From: Macrococcus carouselicus
Lineage (GTDB): Bacteria > Bacillota > Bacilli > Staphylococcales > Staphylococcaceae
Length of the DNA: 64,000 bases
Assembly: GCF_004359515.1 (NCBI RefSeq)
Contig: NZ_SCWD01000001.1
Coordinates: 682,001-746,000, forward strand
Direction: 5' to 3'
Positions 46,596-55,900 of this stretch are shown piece after piece. Below the pieces are notes generated by a model. It made no database searches. It saw only the letters and a program-made list of their open reading frames with translations, and was not told the origin of the DNA. Positions within the stretch are counted from its first letter, which is position 1. Each line of letters begins with the position of its first letter. A program made the translations under genes and the position numbers.

Positions 46596-47099
46596 TCACT
46601 CCTTCAATTTGTTAAGTAAAGTACTGTAGTACTGAAAGTCTTCTCTGCCATTCATTAACAGCGCAAGATCTATTCTTGACTCGACCATTTCTCTCAGCTG
46701 TATGATCAGGCGGTTGTTCAGGTCTATTTCCTCAGGCACCGTCTGCTGATTTATCTGATCGACCAGCCATTCGTATTCTCGAAAGTCAGTTATTTTTCTG
46801 TCGGTGAAGGTAGTATAGAAATAAAAGGGTTCATCTATTTCGTTCAACAGATTAAAAATGACATCCGCTTCTGTTACAATCATATCATCATATTTAAACA
46901 GCAGTCTGAAGCGGTCAGTCAAAGTGATTCCTTTCTGCAGAAGATGCGGAGTGGTAAACCGGCAATAACCTAAGTGGGGATGGTCTTTCAAATAGTTCAG
47001 TACCCAGACGGTTTCCTTGTTATCAATAGCATAGTGATAAAGAATATACTTCAGGATCCCCCGTCGCTCTTCCAGCAGATCAGTGACCATAGGGTTCAA
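46596..47099 (-). CDS. YpiB-like protein (UPF0302)
   Basis: A 167-residue protein of the UPF0302 family. It has an N-terminal helical domain (RRGILKYILYHYAIDNKETVWVLNYL) and a C-terminal IDEAL-like segment (INQQTVPEEIDLNNRLIIQLREMVESRIDLALLMN). In B. subtilis ypiB sits between ypiA and ypiF, as here. Function is unknown. It overlaps ypiA by 20 bases. Confidence 0.8.
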   Translation of the reverse strand: MNPMVTDLLEERRGILKYILYHYAIDNKETVWVLNYLKDHPHLGYCRFTTPHLLQKGITLTDRFRLLFKYDDMIVTEADVIFNLLNEIDEPFYFYTTFTDRKITDFREYEWLVDQINQQTVPEEIDLNNRLIIQLREMVESRIDLALLMNGREDFQYYSTLLNKLKE

Positions 47100-48291
47100 A
47101 GTCCGGGTCCAGTTTAATCAGCTGTGCTTCAACCTTCTCCGCATCCTGTCCGATTTCCAGCAGATAGCTATAGTAATCATTCAGGAAATCAAGATTGTCA
47201 TTCAGATCGAGATTTGCTTCCTGATAGAAATGCTGTGCTTCATTATCCCGTTCAAGCTGCTGATAACTATAAGCAAGATTCCATTTGAGGACGGGATCCA
47301 GTTCATCTTCCTCAATGAGTGAAAAGAGCCGGATCATCTCTTCAAACATTTCCTCCCCCTTATAATAATCAGATAAAAGTAATGCCGCTTCCGTATAAGC
47401 AGGATCAATCGTGAGTGCCTGAATCAGCATCTGTTCACCTTCACTATCCTTCTCTTTGAGCATGATGCGTCCTGTGTCCACCATCAGTTCCTTGAAGAAT
47501 TCGTTGTTCAGCAGCCCCTTTCTGCCGACAAGAATAGCTTCATCATAGCGACGCTCTGCTTCCAGCATATTGACTAAAAGCAGATAGGCATGCATATAGT
47601 CAGGATCTTTGTCCAGAAGAGTCGTCAGTTCCTGTATCGCATCCTGGATATGATCGTTCTTTTGGAGCGCTATCGCTTTTTTGAAGAAATCATCACTTGT
47701 CATCTCACGCGTATCAAGTTGCTGATAGTATTCCTCCGCCTCCTCATAACTACCTGCCTGCAGCATACAGTCTGCGAGTCTGCTGGTCATGCTGACTTGA
47801 TTGATGACTGGCTCGCCTGCCTGAAGAAGCTGTTCGTAGCGTCTTGCTGCCTGCAGATATTCGCCGTCAAAATAAAGTAACTCTGCCAGTGCAAATGAGA
47901 CGATTAAATCATCGGGTGCCAGCTCCTCAGCCTGCCGTAATTTCTCCAGTGCGACTTCCAGCATATCCTGCTGCTGATAGAGATCTGCTTCCAGCAGCAG
48001 TCTTTCCGGTGTGAGCGGTGACTGGTGGAGCACTTCAAGTGCCTTGTCCATCATGTTCTCATCCACCAGACCTTCAATATAATAAATAAGCAGTTCCTGT
48101 TCGTCAGGATAAAGAGCATACAGCACTTCAAATACACGTAGCCCCTGCGGAACGAGCCCGTACTGATAAAGTGTCTCACCTAATATAAAGAGTCCTTCAT
48201 GGTCATCAGAGCCAAGAGCCCGGTTGACATTATCATCAAGATGATCGATATGCTGCAGATGAATCTGATCAATCAGTTCGTAAATATCCAT
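47080..48291 (-). CDS. TPR-repeat protein (YpiA-like)
   Basis: A 403-residue, strongly acidic cytoplasmic protein made of tetratricopeptide repeats across its length (for example EEAEEYYQQLDTREMTSDDFF and AEELAPDDLIVSFALAELL). It probably acts as a protein-protein scaffold; partners are unknown. It lies 2 bases downstream of aroA, which is the Bacillus order aroA-ypiA-ypiB-ypiF-qcr. Confidence 0.82.
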   Translation of the reverse strand: MDIYELIDQIHLQHIDHLDDNVNRALGSDDHEGLFILGETLYQYGLVPQGLRVFEVLYALYPDEQELLIYYIEGLVDENMMDKALEVLHQSPLTPERLLLEADLYQQQDMLEVALEKLRQAEELAPDDLIVSFALAELLYFDGEYLQAARRYEQLLQAGEPVINQVSMTSRLADCMLQAGSYEEAEEYYQQLDTREMTSDDFFKKAIALQKNDHIQDAIQELTTLLDKDPDYMHAYLLLVNMLEAERRYDEAILVGRKGLLNNEFFKELMVDTGRIMLKEKDSEGEQMLIQALTIDPAYTEAALLLSDYYKGEEMFEEMIRLFSLIEEDELDPVLKWNLAYSYQQLERDNEAQHFYQEANLDLNDNLDFLNDYYSYLLEIGQDAEKVEAQLIKLDPDFEPYGH

Positions 48292-48293
48292 TA

Positions 48294-49571
48294 TTACACT
48301 CCTAACTGTTTGAATTGTTCCATAAATCCTGGGAATGAAACATTGATGCTGTCAAAGTCATCAATGTCCAGTTCTCCTGTGATGAGTGTTGCGACAGCCA
48401 GCATCATGCCGATTCGATGATCGCCGCAGCTGTCAACAGCAGCCCTGATATCATTCCGGCCTTCCTGGACGATCATCCCGTCTTCAGTAGCCGTCAATTT
48501 AAATCCGATTTTAGTCAGCTCCCTGACCACCGCATCAATCCGGTTGGTCTCCTTGACCTTCAGTTCTCCGGCGTCGCGGATGAGACTTGTCCCTGCTGCC
48601 TGAGTCATCAGCAATGCAATCACCGGTATTTCATCTATCAGACGAGGAATCATCTCCCCTTCTATCGTCAGCGGCTCGAGATCAGATGTATAGCGCACGC
48701 GTATAGTGGCGGTCGGTTCACCGTCATCAGTCACGTCACTGACAGTGATATCGCCACCCATCTGCCTCACGACTTCGATGATGCCGTCACGGGTAGGATT
48801 GATGCCGACATTCCGCAAAGTGAGTTCACTGCCTGGCGTGATCAGTGCGGCCACAATCAGAAAAGCTGCCGAAGAGATGTCTCCTGGTACTCTGAAATCA
48901 TAAGGCCTCACTTGATTGATAGCTCCAGGTGATAAGGTAATGACTTCATCCCTGCTGATATCGACACCATACAGCGGCAGCATCGTCTCAGTATGATCGC
49001 GTGAGGCCACTTTTTCTTTTATCGTCAGCGTCGTGTCTGCATGTAAGCCTGCCAACAGAATGGCCGACTTCACCTGAGCACTCGCAACAGGCATTTCATA
49101 ATGAATGCCTTTGACAGCTGAAGGTTCTATAATAAGCGGCGTTCTCGTATCGTTATAGCTGCCGGAGATAGCCGCTTTCATCTGCTGAAGCGGCGCAATG
49201 ATCCGCTTCATGGGTCTCCGGGCGATAGACGCATCCCCTGACAGCACTGTACGAAACGGCAGGCCTGTCAGCAGTCCGGCAAGTAAGCGGGTCGTCGTAC
49301 CGGAGTTGCCGGTATCCAGCACCTGCGCAGGTTCAGCAAATGCATTAAATCCCGGCGAGTCGATCAGCAGACGCTCGCCGTCAAGATCAATGGTGACGCC
49401 CAGCTGTCTGAAAATCTCAACAGTGCTGAGACAATCTTCTCCGAGCAGTGCCCCTTCGATCACAGATCTGCCTTCTGCGATTGAACTGAAAATAATGGCA
49501 CGGTGCGTCATCGACTTATCACCCGGAACCGTCGTCTCTCCTTTTAAGGGGCCAGATAAACTAACTTTCAT
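48294..49571 (-). CDS. aroA: 3-phosphoshikimate 1-carboxyvinyltransferase (EPSP synthase)
   Basis: Sixth step of the shikimate pathway. The 425-residue protein has GDKSMTHRAIIFSSIAEG, LDTGNSGTTTRLLAGLL, the class II-type SASAQVKSAILLA-like region (VASAQVKSAILLAG), RVPGDISSAAFL, and KVKETNRIDA. SMTHR and the overall pattern point to a class II enzyme as in S. aureus, which is expected to be rather glyphosate-tolerant. ATG 49571 follows AGGAGG and lies in the end of aroB. Confidence 0.95.
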   Translation of the reverse strand: MKVSLSGPLKGETTVPGDKSMTHRAIIFSSIAEGRSVIEGALLGEDCLSTVEIFRQLGVTIDLDGERLLIDSPGFNAFAEPAQVLDTGNSGTTTRLLAGLLTGLPFRTVLSGDASIARRPMKRIIAPLQQMKAAISGSYNDTRTPLIIEPSAVKGIHYEMPVASAQVKSAILLAGLHADTTLTIKEKVASRDHTETMLPLYGVDISRDEVITLSPGAINQVRPYDFRVPGDISSAAFLIVAALITPGSELTLRNVGINPTRDGIIEVVRQMGGDITVSDVTDDGEPTATIRVRYTSDLEPLTIEGEMIPRLIDEIPVIALLMTQAAGTSLIRDAGELKVKETNRIDAVVRELTKIGFKLTATEDGMIVQEGRNDIRAAVDSCGDHRIGMMLAVATLITGELDIDDFDSINVSFPGFMEQFKQLGV

Positions 49572-50586
49572 AGGAACCTCCTGCTTTTTTATAGGTCTGA
49601 TACAGTCTTTCTTCTGATACCGTCTCCATGCGCGGCCCATCGTCCAGCAGGACGAACTGAATCTCGTTATGACTGTTCTTCTTATCCTTTGCCATAAGCG
49701 AAAGATAAGTGACGAAAGGCCTTAATTCAATCATCGGCAGCTCAAGCGCCTTGAACCAGGACTTGAGCGCTGTAATATCACGTCCTGATAATAACCAGGT
49801 GTAGATAAGACCATGCATCACGGCGTGACCGTGCGGAATATGATGTGTGAATTCTACTGCATGACCGAACGTATGACCGAGATTCAAGGTCTTACGCAAT
49901 CCTGTTTCGTGCTCATCGGCCTGCACGACTGTCAGTTTCTGCTGCATGCCTCTGATCAGCCATTCATCAATATCAGCGAGGTGTTCCAGCTGCTGTCTGG
50001 CCGGAAATGCTGCCATCAGCTGCGCCAGTGTATCATCTGAGTCCAGCATGGCATGCTTGATGATTTCCCCGAAGCCGCTTAGTTTCTCTGAATAAGGTAA
50101 CGTGTCAAGGAAATCAAGGTCATAGATAACTGCAGCCGGACGTTTGAAGGCACCTATCAAATTTTTACCGAGTGTCGCATTGATGCCTACTTTGCCGCCA
50201 ATGGCAGAATCATGCGCCAGAATGGTGGTCGGTACCTGGATGAAATCAATCCCCCGTAGCAGAGTCGCTGCAATAAAGCCTGCGAAGTCACCGACGCTTC
50301 CACCCCCAACTGCTACAATGGCAGAAGATCTCGTCACGCCCGCTTCAATGATACGATTGATCATCTCACTATATTTCGGCAGTGATTTCAGCTCTTCGCC
50401 TGCTGAAACTGCAAAGACCTCTGATGATGCACAAAGAGGTCTGAGCCTCTGATCATGCAAGGCAAGGACCGTCTCATCAACAATCATGATGACTTTGTCA
50501 TATAGAGACGTATCAATCTGCGCGAGTGCACCGTGACTGACTGTGATTGCATAATTATCTCTGTCATAATCTGTCATCAGTTTCAT
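49561..50586 (-). CDS. aroB: 3-dehydroquinate synthase
   Basis: Second step of the shikimate pathway, cyclising DAHP with NAD+ and a divalent metal. The 341-residue protein shows AVGGGSVGDFAGFIAATLLRG, the substrate loop HDSAIGGKVGIN, KNLIGAFKRP, and zinc ligands in RKTLNLGHTFGHAVEF. It abuts aroC by one base and overlaps aroA by 11, so aroC-aroB-aroA is one unit. Confidence 0.95.
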   Translation of the reverse strand: MKLMTDYDRDNYAITVSHGALAQIDTSLYDKVIMIVDETVLALHDQRLRPLCASSEVFAVSAGEELKSLPKYSEMINRIIEAGVTRSSAIVAVGGGSVGDFAGFIAATLLRGIDFIQVPTTILAHDSAIGGKVGINATLGKNLIGAFKRPAAVIYDLDFLDTLPYSEKLSGFGEIIKHAMLDSDDTLAQLMAAFPARQQLEHLADIDEWLIRGMQQKLTVVQADEHETGLRKTLNLGHTFGHAVEFTHHIPHGHAVMHGLIYTWLLSGRDITALKSWFKALELPMIELRPFVTYLSLMAKDKKNSHNEIQFVLLDDGPRMETVSEERLYQTYKKAGGSYES

Positions 50587-51752
50587 CAGAAAGCCTTCAC
50601 CCTTGCACGATATACCGTCATCTGTTCAATCAGCTGCTCCATATAGTTGGACTGGAACTCTTCCAGAATCACACGGGTCAGCTCAAAAGCTACCGCATGT
50701 TCACAGACAATCGAGGCTGCTGGCACTGCACAGCTGTCTGAGCGTTCAATACTTGCCTGGTAGACCGCCTTCGTCTCGATATCCACCGACTGAAGTGGCT
50801 TATAGAGGGTCGGAATAGGCTTCATCACAGCATTGACCACAATCGGCATACCGTTCGTCATGCCTCCTTCAAAGCCACCCAGATGATTGGACAGACGGGT
50901 ATAGCCTTCACCATTATAAGCGATCGGATCCTGAACTTCACTGCCCGGCATATCAGCCATATTGAATCCTGCTCCGAATGACACGCCTTTGAACGCGTTG
51001 ATGCTGACGACACTCTGCGCAATGCGTCCGTCGAGCTTACGGTCATAGTGAACATAACTGCCAAGACCTGCCGGTACGTTCAGTGCGGTGACCTCTACCT
51101 CACCGCCGATTGAGTCACCCGCTTTTTTAGCTTCATCTATACAATCACGCATCTGCTGCGCAACAGCGTCATCAACGACCCTTACGTCGTTCGAGTCATT
51201 TTTAGCTTTGATTTCATCTATTGTGTAAACGCCCTTATCCTTAACACCGCCGATTGATTTGACACGGCTGATGACCTCGATATCAAGCTGATCAAGCAGA
51301 ATCCTGCAGACAGCGCCGACAGCTACCCTTGCCGCTGTTTCTCTTGCACTGGAGCGCTCCAGCACATTACGCAGGTCGCGGTGGTTATATTTCATACCTC
51401 CGACAAGGTCTGCATGTCCGGGTCTCGGCTTTGTGATCACGCGCTTCATATTCGCCTGGGCGCTTTCTTCAATAGGCGCTACCCCCATGATGTTCAGCCA
51501 GTGCTTATGGTCATCATTTGTGACGACGAGCGTCACGGGACTGCCAAGGGTATAGCCATGCCGGACACCCGACATGATCTCTACGGTATCCTTCTCTATC
51601 TGCATACGTCTACCGCGGCCATAGCCACCTTGACGCTTGAATAACTCCTTACTGATTGCTTCACCTGTCAGATAAAGGTTGGCAGGTATCCCTTCTATTA
51701 TGACGGTAAGCTGCGGTCCGTGAGACTCGCCTGCTGTCAGAAATCTTAGCAT
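50586..51752 (-). CDS. aroC: Chorismate synthase
   Basis: Last shikimate step, making chorismate from EPSP using reduced FMN. The 388-residue protein starts [16 protein letters not shown] and contains [47 protein letters not shown] and GRQSVVDVETKA-like [14 protein letters not shown]. It leads the aroC-B-A cluster. The trp, his and tyrA genes found inside this cluster in B. subtilis are missing. Confidence 0.96.
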   Translation of the reverse strand: MLRFLTAGESHGPQLTVIIEGIPANLYLTGEAISKELFKRQGGYGRGRRMQIEKDTVEIMSGVRHGYTLGSPVTLVVTNDDHKHWLNIMGVAPIEESAQANMKRVITKPRPGHADLVGGMKYNHRDLRNVLERSSARETAARVAVGAVCRILLDQLDIEVISRVKSIGGVKDKGVYTIDEIKAKNDSNDVRVVDDAVAQQMRDCIDEAKKAGDSIGGEVEVTALNVPAGLGSYVHYDRKLDGRIAQSVVSINAFKGVSFGAGFNMADMPGSEVQDPIAYNGEGYTRLSNHLGGFEGGMTNGMPIVVNAVMKPIPTLYKPLQSVDIETKAVYQASIERSDSCAVPAASIVCEHAVAFELTRVILEEFQSNYMEQLIEQMTVYRARVKAF

Positions 51753-51788
51753 CTATCTTCCTCCCCATAAATATCTTTATTTTAGCAC

Positions 51789-51819
51789 AAAAAAAGCCAT
51801 GTCATCACTGACACGGCTC
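51789..51819 (-). terminator. Intrinsic terminator of ndk
   Basis: Minus-strand AGCCGTGTCA-GTGA-TGACATGGCT stem with one G-T pair, followed by TTTTTTT. Confidence 0.9.
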
Positions 51820-51828
51820 AACTTTCTA

Positions 51829-52275
51829 TTAATAGACCCAAGAAGCATTCACTAATGAATAGTCGATGAGTTCATCTTCTTTAAACCAAAGAGCAATTTC
51901 TTTTTCTGCTGATTCGACTGAATCAGAACCATGAATGATGTTCTTGCCGACTGTCATTCCGTAATCACCACGAATCGTACCCGGTGCAGATTCAGCAGGA
52001 TTTGTCTTGCCCACTAAAGTACGTCCGATTTCAACTACGTTTTCACCTTCCAGCACCATTGCAAATACAGGTCCTGAAGTGATGAAGTCAACAAGTTCTC
52101 CGAAGAACGGCCGTTCACTATGCTCACCGTAATGAGTAGTCGCAAGGTCCTCTGACACTGTCATCAGCTTTGCGCCTACAATTTTAATGCCTTTCTGTTC
52201 GATACGGCTGACGATCGGTCCGATTAAGTTACGCCCCACGCCATCTGGTTTAATCATTAAGAAAGTTCTTTCCAT
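51829..52275 (-). CDS. ndk: Nucleoside diphosphate kinase
   Basis: Balances NTP and dNTP pools. The 148-residue protein has [12 protein letters not shown] at the start, [22 protein letters not shown], and the phospho-His motif [16 protein letters not shown]. Two adjacent ATGs (52278 and 52275) lie behind GGTGG; I use the second, which matches the usual length. It is transcribed upstream of the aro cluster but ends at its own terminator. Confidence 0.95.
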   Translation of the reverse strand: MERTFLMIKPDGVGRNLIGPIVSRIEQKGIKIVGAKLMTVSEDLATTHYGEHSERPFFGELVDFITSGPVFAMVLEGENVVEIGRTLVGKTNPAESAPGTIRGDYGMTVGKNIIHGSDSVESAEKEIALWFKEDELIDYSLVNASWVY

Positions 52276-52345
52276 CATTTGTACCCACCTTTGTTTTTTG
52301 TAAAACCATAGATAGTGTACCACTGAAAACGATTACTTTCAATAA

Positions 52346-53284
52346 TCAGAAAACTCTTTTTGTCATTTTTAATAGAAGATTTTCCATCTGCTGTCTTTCC
52401 TCCGTCAGCGGCAGCTGATACAGATGCTGAAACGCTTTGTCTGCATACCGGCTGCTGACCGAGCCCGCCTCTTCGATCCCGTACTCAACTACAAGCTCGA
52501 TCAGCGTCTGAAAGTAAGCATCTGACTGTTCTTTATGCAGCTCAGTCAGCAGCTGCTGCACTTGGACATTGTGACGCGCCGCTATCATCAGCGGCAGTGT
52601 GACATGACCGTTCCTGATATCACTGCCCACAGGTTTACCCAGCACTTCTTCAGTACTCGCATAATCCAGAATGTCATCCATGATCTGATAGCTCATTCCC
52701 ATAAAGTGGCCGAATCTGCCCAGATGGAACGCCTGGCTGTCATCTGTATCCGTACTCATTGCACCGAGCTTGCAGCTCGCCTCAATCAGCACAGCTGTCT
52801 TCCGATTGATCCGTCTCAGATAATCTATAAATCTGACTGAACGACTGAAACGGTCATCCATCTGCTCGAATTCACCGTAGCACACTTCAAGAATAATCCG
52901 TGAAAAATACTGATGAAATTCCGGATTGTCGATATCTGCTATCAGTCTAAGCGCAGCTGCCAGCAGATAATGACCGGTCTGCACGGATATCTGACCGTCC
53001 CAGACTTCATGGATAGCGGGAACGCCTCTTCTTTTTGAGCTGTTATCGATATAATCATCATGAACAAGACTCGCCATATGGATAATCTCGAGAGCGGCTG
53101 CTGTCTTGATCAGGTCTTCAGGTCTATTGAAGCCGAAGCTCCCTGACAGCAAGACGAAATATGGACGTATGCGCTTACCCCCTGAAGATAGAATATGCGC
53201 ACCGGCTGCATTGATTGCCGACTTATCCGCGCTGACGATTTCATTGATTACTGTCTCTACCTCTTTAATCTGCCCCGTTAACAT
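52346..53284 (-). CDS. hepT: Heptaprenyl diphosphate synthase large subunit
   Basis: Catalytic subunit (component II) of the trans-prenyl synthase that makes the menaquinone side chain. The 312-residue all-alpha protein has the first aspartate-rich motif HDDYIDNSSKRRG, GGKRIRP, and the second motif QIMDDILDYAST. It works as a heterodimer with HepS, encoded two genes upstream with menG between them. Confidence 0.93.
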   Translation of the reverse strand: MLTGQIKEVETVINEIVSADKSAINAAGAHILSSGGKRIRPYFVLLSGSFGFNRPEDLIKTAAALEIIHMASLVHDDYIDNSSKRRGVPAIHEVWDGQISVQTGHYLLAAALRLIADIDNPEFHQYFSRIILEVCYGEFEQMDDRFSRSVRFIDYLRRINRKTAVLIEASCKLGAMSTDTDDSQAFHLGRFGHFMGMSYQIMDDILDYASTEEVLGKPVGSDIRNGHVTLPLMIAARHNVQVQQLLTELHKEQSDAYFQTLIELVVEYGIEEAGSVSSRYADKAFQHLYQLPLTEERQQMENLLLKMTKRVF

Positions 53285-53296
53285 ATATATTCATCC

Positions 53297-54022
53297 TTAT
53301 AGTGGTTTATAGGCAAGATGCATCGCACTGACACCACCTGTAAATCCTTTGAACTCGACACGTTCAAATCCTGCTGCTGCGAACAATTTAGCAAGTGCAT
53401 AACGGTCCGGAAAATGAAATGCGGATTGCTGCAGCCAGCTGTATTCCTTCATAGACTTCGCAAAGACCTTTCCGAACTGGGGCATCACATATTTAAAGTA
53501 GACTTCGTAGCCCTGCCTGAATCCGGGCAGTGTCGGCTGACTTGTTTCAAGACAGACGACCATTCCACCAGGTTTAAGGACACGGTACATCTCTTCAATG
53601 GCTTTAGAGTAATCGGGCACATTTCTGAGACCGAAACCAATCGTCACATAATCAAATGTATGATCTTCAAAAGGGAGCTCCATCGCATTGCCGAGCAGGA
53701 GTTCAACATTGTGGAAATCCGCTGTTTTCTGTCTGCCGACTTCAAGCATATTGGCACTGAAATCAAGTCCTGTGACACGACCTGTCGGACCGACTGCCTG
53801 TGCGAGCTGGATAGTCCAGTCAGCCGTACCGCAGCAGACATCAAGCGCCTTTGCACCTTTTTTTACGTTCATACGCTTCATTACTTTCTTACGCCAGCGT
53901 TTATGCTGATTGAAGCTGATGATATCATTTAATCTATCATAACGTGTTGAAATATTCTCAAAGACGTCATGCACAAGTTCGGTCTTCTCTTCTTGTGTAC
54001 GTGGCATATCGTTGTTAGTCAT
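53297..54022 (-). CDS. menG: Demethylmenaquinone methyltransferase
   Basis: Final step of menaquinone synthesis: C-methylation of the naphthoquinone ring with SAM. The 241-residue UbiE/MenG family protein has [18 protein letters not shown], the motif I region [27 protein letters not shown], and [18 protein letters not shown]. The hepS-menG-hepT order is conserved through Bacillus and Staphylococcus. Menaquinone feeds QcrABC in this window. Confidence 0.95.
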   Translation of the reverse strand: MTNNDMPRTQEEKTELVHDVFENISTRYDRLNDIISFNQHKRWRKKVMKRMNVKKGAKALDVCCGTADWTIQLAQAVGPTGRVTGLDFSANMLEVGRQKTADFHNVELLLGNAMELPFEDHTFDYVTIGFGLRNVPDYSKAIEEMYRVLKPGGMVVCLETSQPTLPGFRQGYEVYFKYVMPQFGKVFAKSMKEYSWLQQSAFHFPDRYALAKLFAAAGFERVEFKGFTGGVSAMHLAYKPL

Positions 54023-54034
54023 AAGGCACCTACT

Positions 54035-54484
54035 TCATTTATTATAGAGTTTTGAGTGACGGATAAGCTGTATGACAGACGGATGGTCAATTGACGTGAA
54101 CGGCAGTACAAACATCGCTTCAATTTCCGGAATCAACCGAGGATCATGGCTCTCGTCAAATGACGCTTTAACGATGTTGTATCTCATCACTGCCTGAGTC
54201 AATAAAGTGAATGCATCCTTATCAAAGGCTTCAGCATTATAATGATAGAACTGTGCGCTAAGTATATCTGTTGCCAGTAATGTTTCATCTTTATTGTCTG
54301 CATCGACTTCTCCAGCGAGACGCATCGCGGAATCAATGGCAATGATACTCTTCTTGATATTATCTGCCAGGGACAGCTGGACAAGAATGTTGACAATATC
54401 AGTATTGACTGCCGGACAACGATAAAGCGGATAGCGCATTTCCAGTTTTAAGTTGTCCTCTCTGTACTGTTCATAAAAATCCAT
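54035..54484 (-). CDS. hepS: Heptaprenyl diphosphate synthase small subunit
   Basis: Non-catalytic regulatory subunit (component I). At 149 residues from ATG 54484 (GGGAGG 8 bases ahead) it is shorter than Bacillus HepS (about 250) and, I believe, shorter than the staphylococcal form. The recognisable core is TDILSAQFYHYNAEAFDKD, which aligns with the AGDYFSGLYY helix of the family. Identity rests on this and on hepS-menG-hepT synteny. The sequence is divergent and the missing C-terminus is a point to check. Confidence 0.8.
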   Translation of the reverse strand: MDFYEQYREDNLKLEMRYPLYRCPAVNTDIVNILVQLSLADNIKKSIIAIDSAMRLAGEVDADNKDETLLATDILSAQFYHYNAEAFDKDAFTLLTQAVMRYNIVKASFDESHDPRLIPEIEAMFVLPFTSIDHPSVIQLIRHSKLYNK

Positions 54485-54554
54485 TCCAAGAGCCTCCCAA
54501 ACGTTATACTCCATTATAACTTAAAAACAGCAGTGATAAAGTAAAAAACACAAT

Positions 54555-54579
54555 AAAAAAAGCCCCTTTAAAGGGCTTT
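54555..54579 (-). terminator. Intrinsic terminator of hup
   Basis: Minus-strand AAGCCC...GGGCTT hairpin with an AT-rich middle, followed by TTTTTTTAT. Confidence 0.85.
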
Positions 54580-54592
54580 TCTCAGAAATACA

Positions 54593-54865
54593 TTATTTCA
54601 CTGCGTCTTTTAATGCTTTGCCTGCTTTGAATGCAGGAACTTTACTTGCAGGAATGTCGATTTCTTTACCAGTCTGTGGGTTACGACCCTTACGAGCTGC
54701 ACGTTCACGAACTTCGAAGTTACCGAAACCAATCAGTTGAACTTTATCTCCGTCTGATAAAGATTTTTGAATTGATTCAAAAACAGCATCAACAGCAAGA
54801 CCTGCTTCTTTTTTAGTTAAGTTAGCACTTTCTGAAACCGCATTGATTAAGTCTGTTTTATTCAT
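54593..54865 (-). CDS. hup: DNA-binding protein HU
   Basis: Nucleoid-associated histone-like protein of 90 residues. It has the N-terminal helical dimer region ([20 protein letters not shown]), the saddle [21 protein letters not shown] with the DNA-intercalating Pro in RNPQTG, and the C-terminal [19 protein letters not shown] follows GGGGAGGTG, a strong binding site fitting high expression. In Bacillus spoIVA lies beside it; it is missing here. Confidence 0.97.
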   Translation of the reverse strand: MNKTDLINAVSESANLTKKEAGLAVDAVFESIQKSLSDGDKVQLIGFGNFEVRERAARKGRNPQTGKEIDIPASKVPAFKAGKALKDAVK

Positions 54866-54933
54866 GTCAATTCACCTCCCCTAAGGTTATGTAATGATAA
54901 ATTAATATCATTCTGTAATGACTTTAACACAAT

Positions 54934-54955
54934 AAACGTTGGTACTGCAACGTTT
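54934..54955. repeat. Perfect 8-bp inverted repeat between yphF-like gene and hup
   Basis: AAACGTTG-GTACTG-CAACGTTT. It lies 15 bases past the yphF-like stop and about 70 bases before hup. On the minus strand it is followed by ATTGTG rather than a T-run, so it could be a weak terminator or an operator for hup. Confidence 0.6.
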
Positions 54956-54969
54956 TATACCATGTTTCA

Positions 54970-55692
54970 TTATTTTTTATTGTGCAGGACATTGGATTTA
55001 AAGACAGGTTCATTTTTTTCATTCACAGTATATGGAACACTATATGCAGGCAGAACAGGTGAGTCTTCATACAGAATAGGGCGTATATCCTCTCCCGCTT
55101 CGGGTTTCAGATTCTTTTCTTTGATCACACGGCCTAAATCCTGTGTGTAATCAACGATAAATTCGTTGCCTCCATTGATGTAGACAGGTAATGTCTCACC
55201 GCTGTAAGGACTGGTCACTGTCGGATACTCATCCAGACCATACTTTTTATAGGCAATCCTGTAGACATTCGGACCGACCTTTTCACCGAGCGGCAGCGTT
55301 CTGTCCTGAATATTCAGCCTGATACGGAGATCCTTAAGAACTTCGGCCGTGCGGAGATCCACTAGTTTGACTGTCGGATCGTGTTCAACATCCATCAGTA
55401 CATATTGATAGATGCCCCCTTTCTCAAATGAAGAACCTGGTAGTTCAGATAAATAACGGGGCTGCAGCTTCTCAAAATCTACAGGATGCTTGACGTATTG
55501 ATCATAAGTCTGGTCTCGGTCTTTCAGCGGAAGAAGTCCCCCGTTATCCTTCTGGTACTGATCTACTGCAGTCTGCACCATATTCAGCTGATCAAGCGGT
55601 GCTATCCTATTCTCGGCGCGTTCAGCAGTCGGGTAGAAACAGCCCGATAAAAAGACAGTGGGAATAATCATTAACAGCAGTCGTCTAAGCAT
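54970..55692 (-). CDS. Lipoprotein, YphF-like
   Basis: A 240-residue protein with a lipoprotein signal peptide: a short basic start, a hydrophobic core and lipobox VFLSGC, with the mature chain beginning at Cys about residue 18. The rest is hydrophilic, with VDQYQKDNGGLLPLKDRD and PVYINGGNEFIVDYTQDLG. It matches Bacillus yphF by position between hup and yphE. Function is unknown. ATG 55692 is chosen because GGGTGG lies 8 bases upstream. Confidence 0.75.
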   Translation of the reverse strand: MLRRLLLMIIPTVFLSGCFYPTAERAENRIAPLDQLNMVQTAVDQYQKDNGGLLPLKDRDQTYDQYVKHPVDFEKLQPRYLSELPGSSFEKGGIYQYVLMDVEHDPTVKLVDLRTAEVLKDLRIRLNIQDRTLPLGEKVGPNVYRIAYKKYGLDEYPTVTSPYSGETLPVYINGGNEFIVDYTQDLGRVIKEKNLKPEAGEDIRPILYEDSPVLPAYSVPYTVNEKNEPVFKSNVLHNKK

Positions 55693-55891
55693 GACTGGAA
55701 CCACCCAGCACGATGATCATCAGCAGTCCGCTCAAAATCAGTGATCCATATGCCAGCAGCGAAAGCACAATAGAAAGAGGCCGGCTTTTCACCTTGAAGC
55801 GAGCGACATAGATCAGAGCCATCGCTAAGAGCATCAGTCCCAAAGAATAGAACGACACCCACATTAAATCCATTCTTGTAATATTAAACAT
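55685..55891 (-). CDS. Small membrane protein, YphE-like (DUF2768)
   Basis: A 68-residue protein with two transmembrane helices (about 8-29 and 38-62) joined by a basic loop (RFKVKSRPLS). It matches the DUF2768 family in size, topology and position between gpsA and yphF. ATG 55891 directly follows AGGTGAAGG; a GTG three codons upstream is too close to that site. Its end overlaps the lipoprotein gene by 8 bases. Confidence 0.8.
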   Translation of the reverse strand: MFNITRMDLMWVSFYSLGLMLLAMALIYVARFKVKSRPLSIVLSLLAYGSLILSGLLMIIVLGGSSHA

Positions 55892-55900
55892 TTCCTTCAC

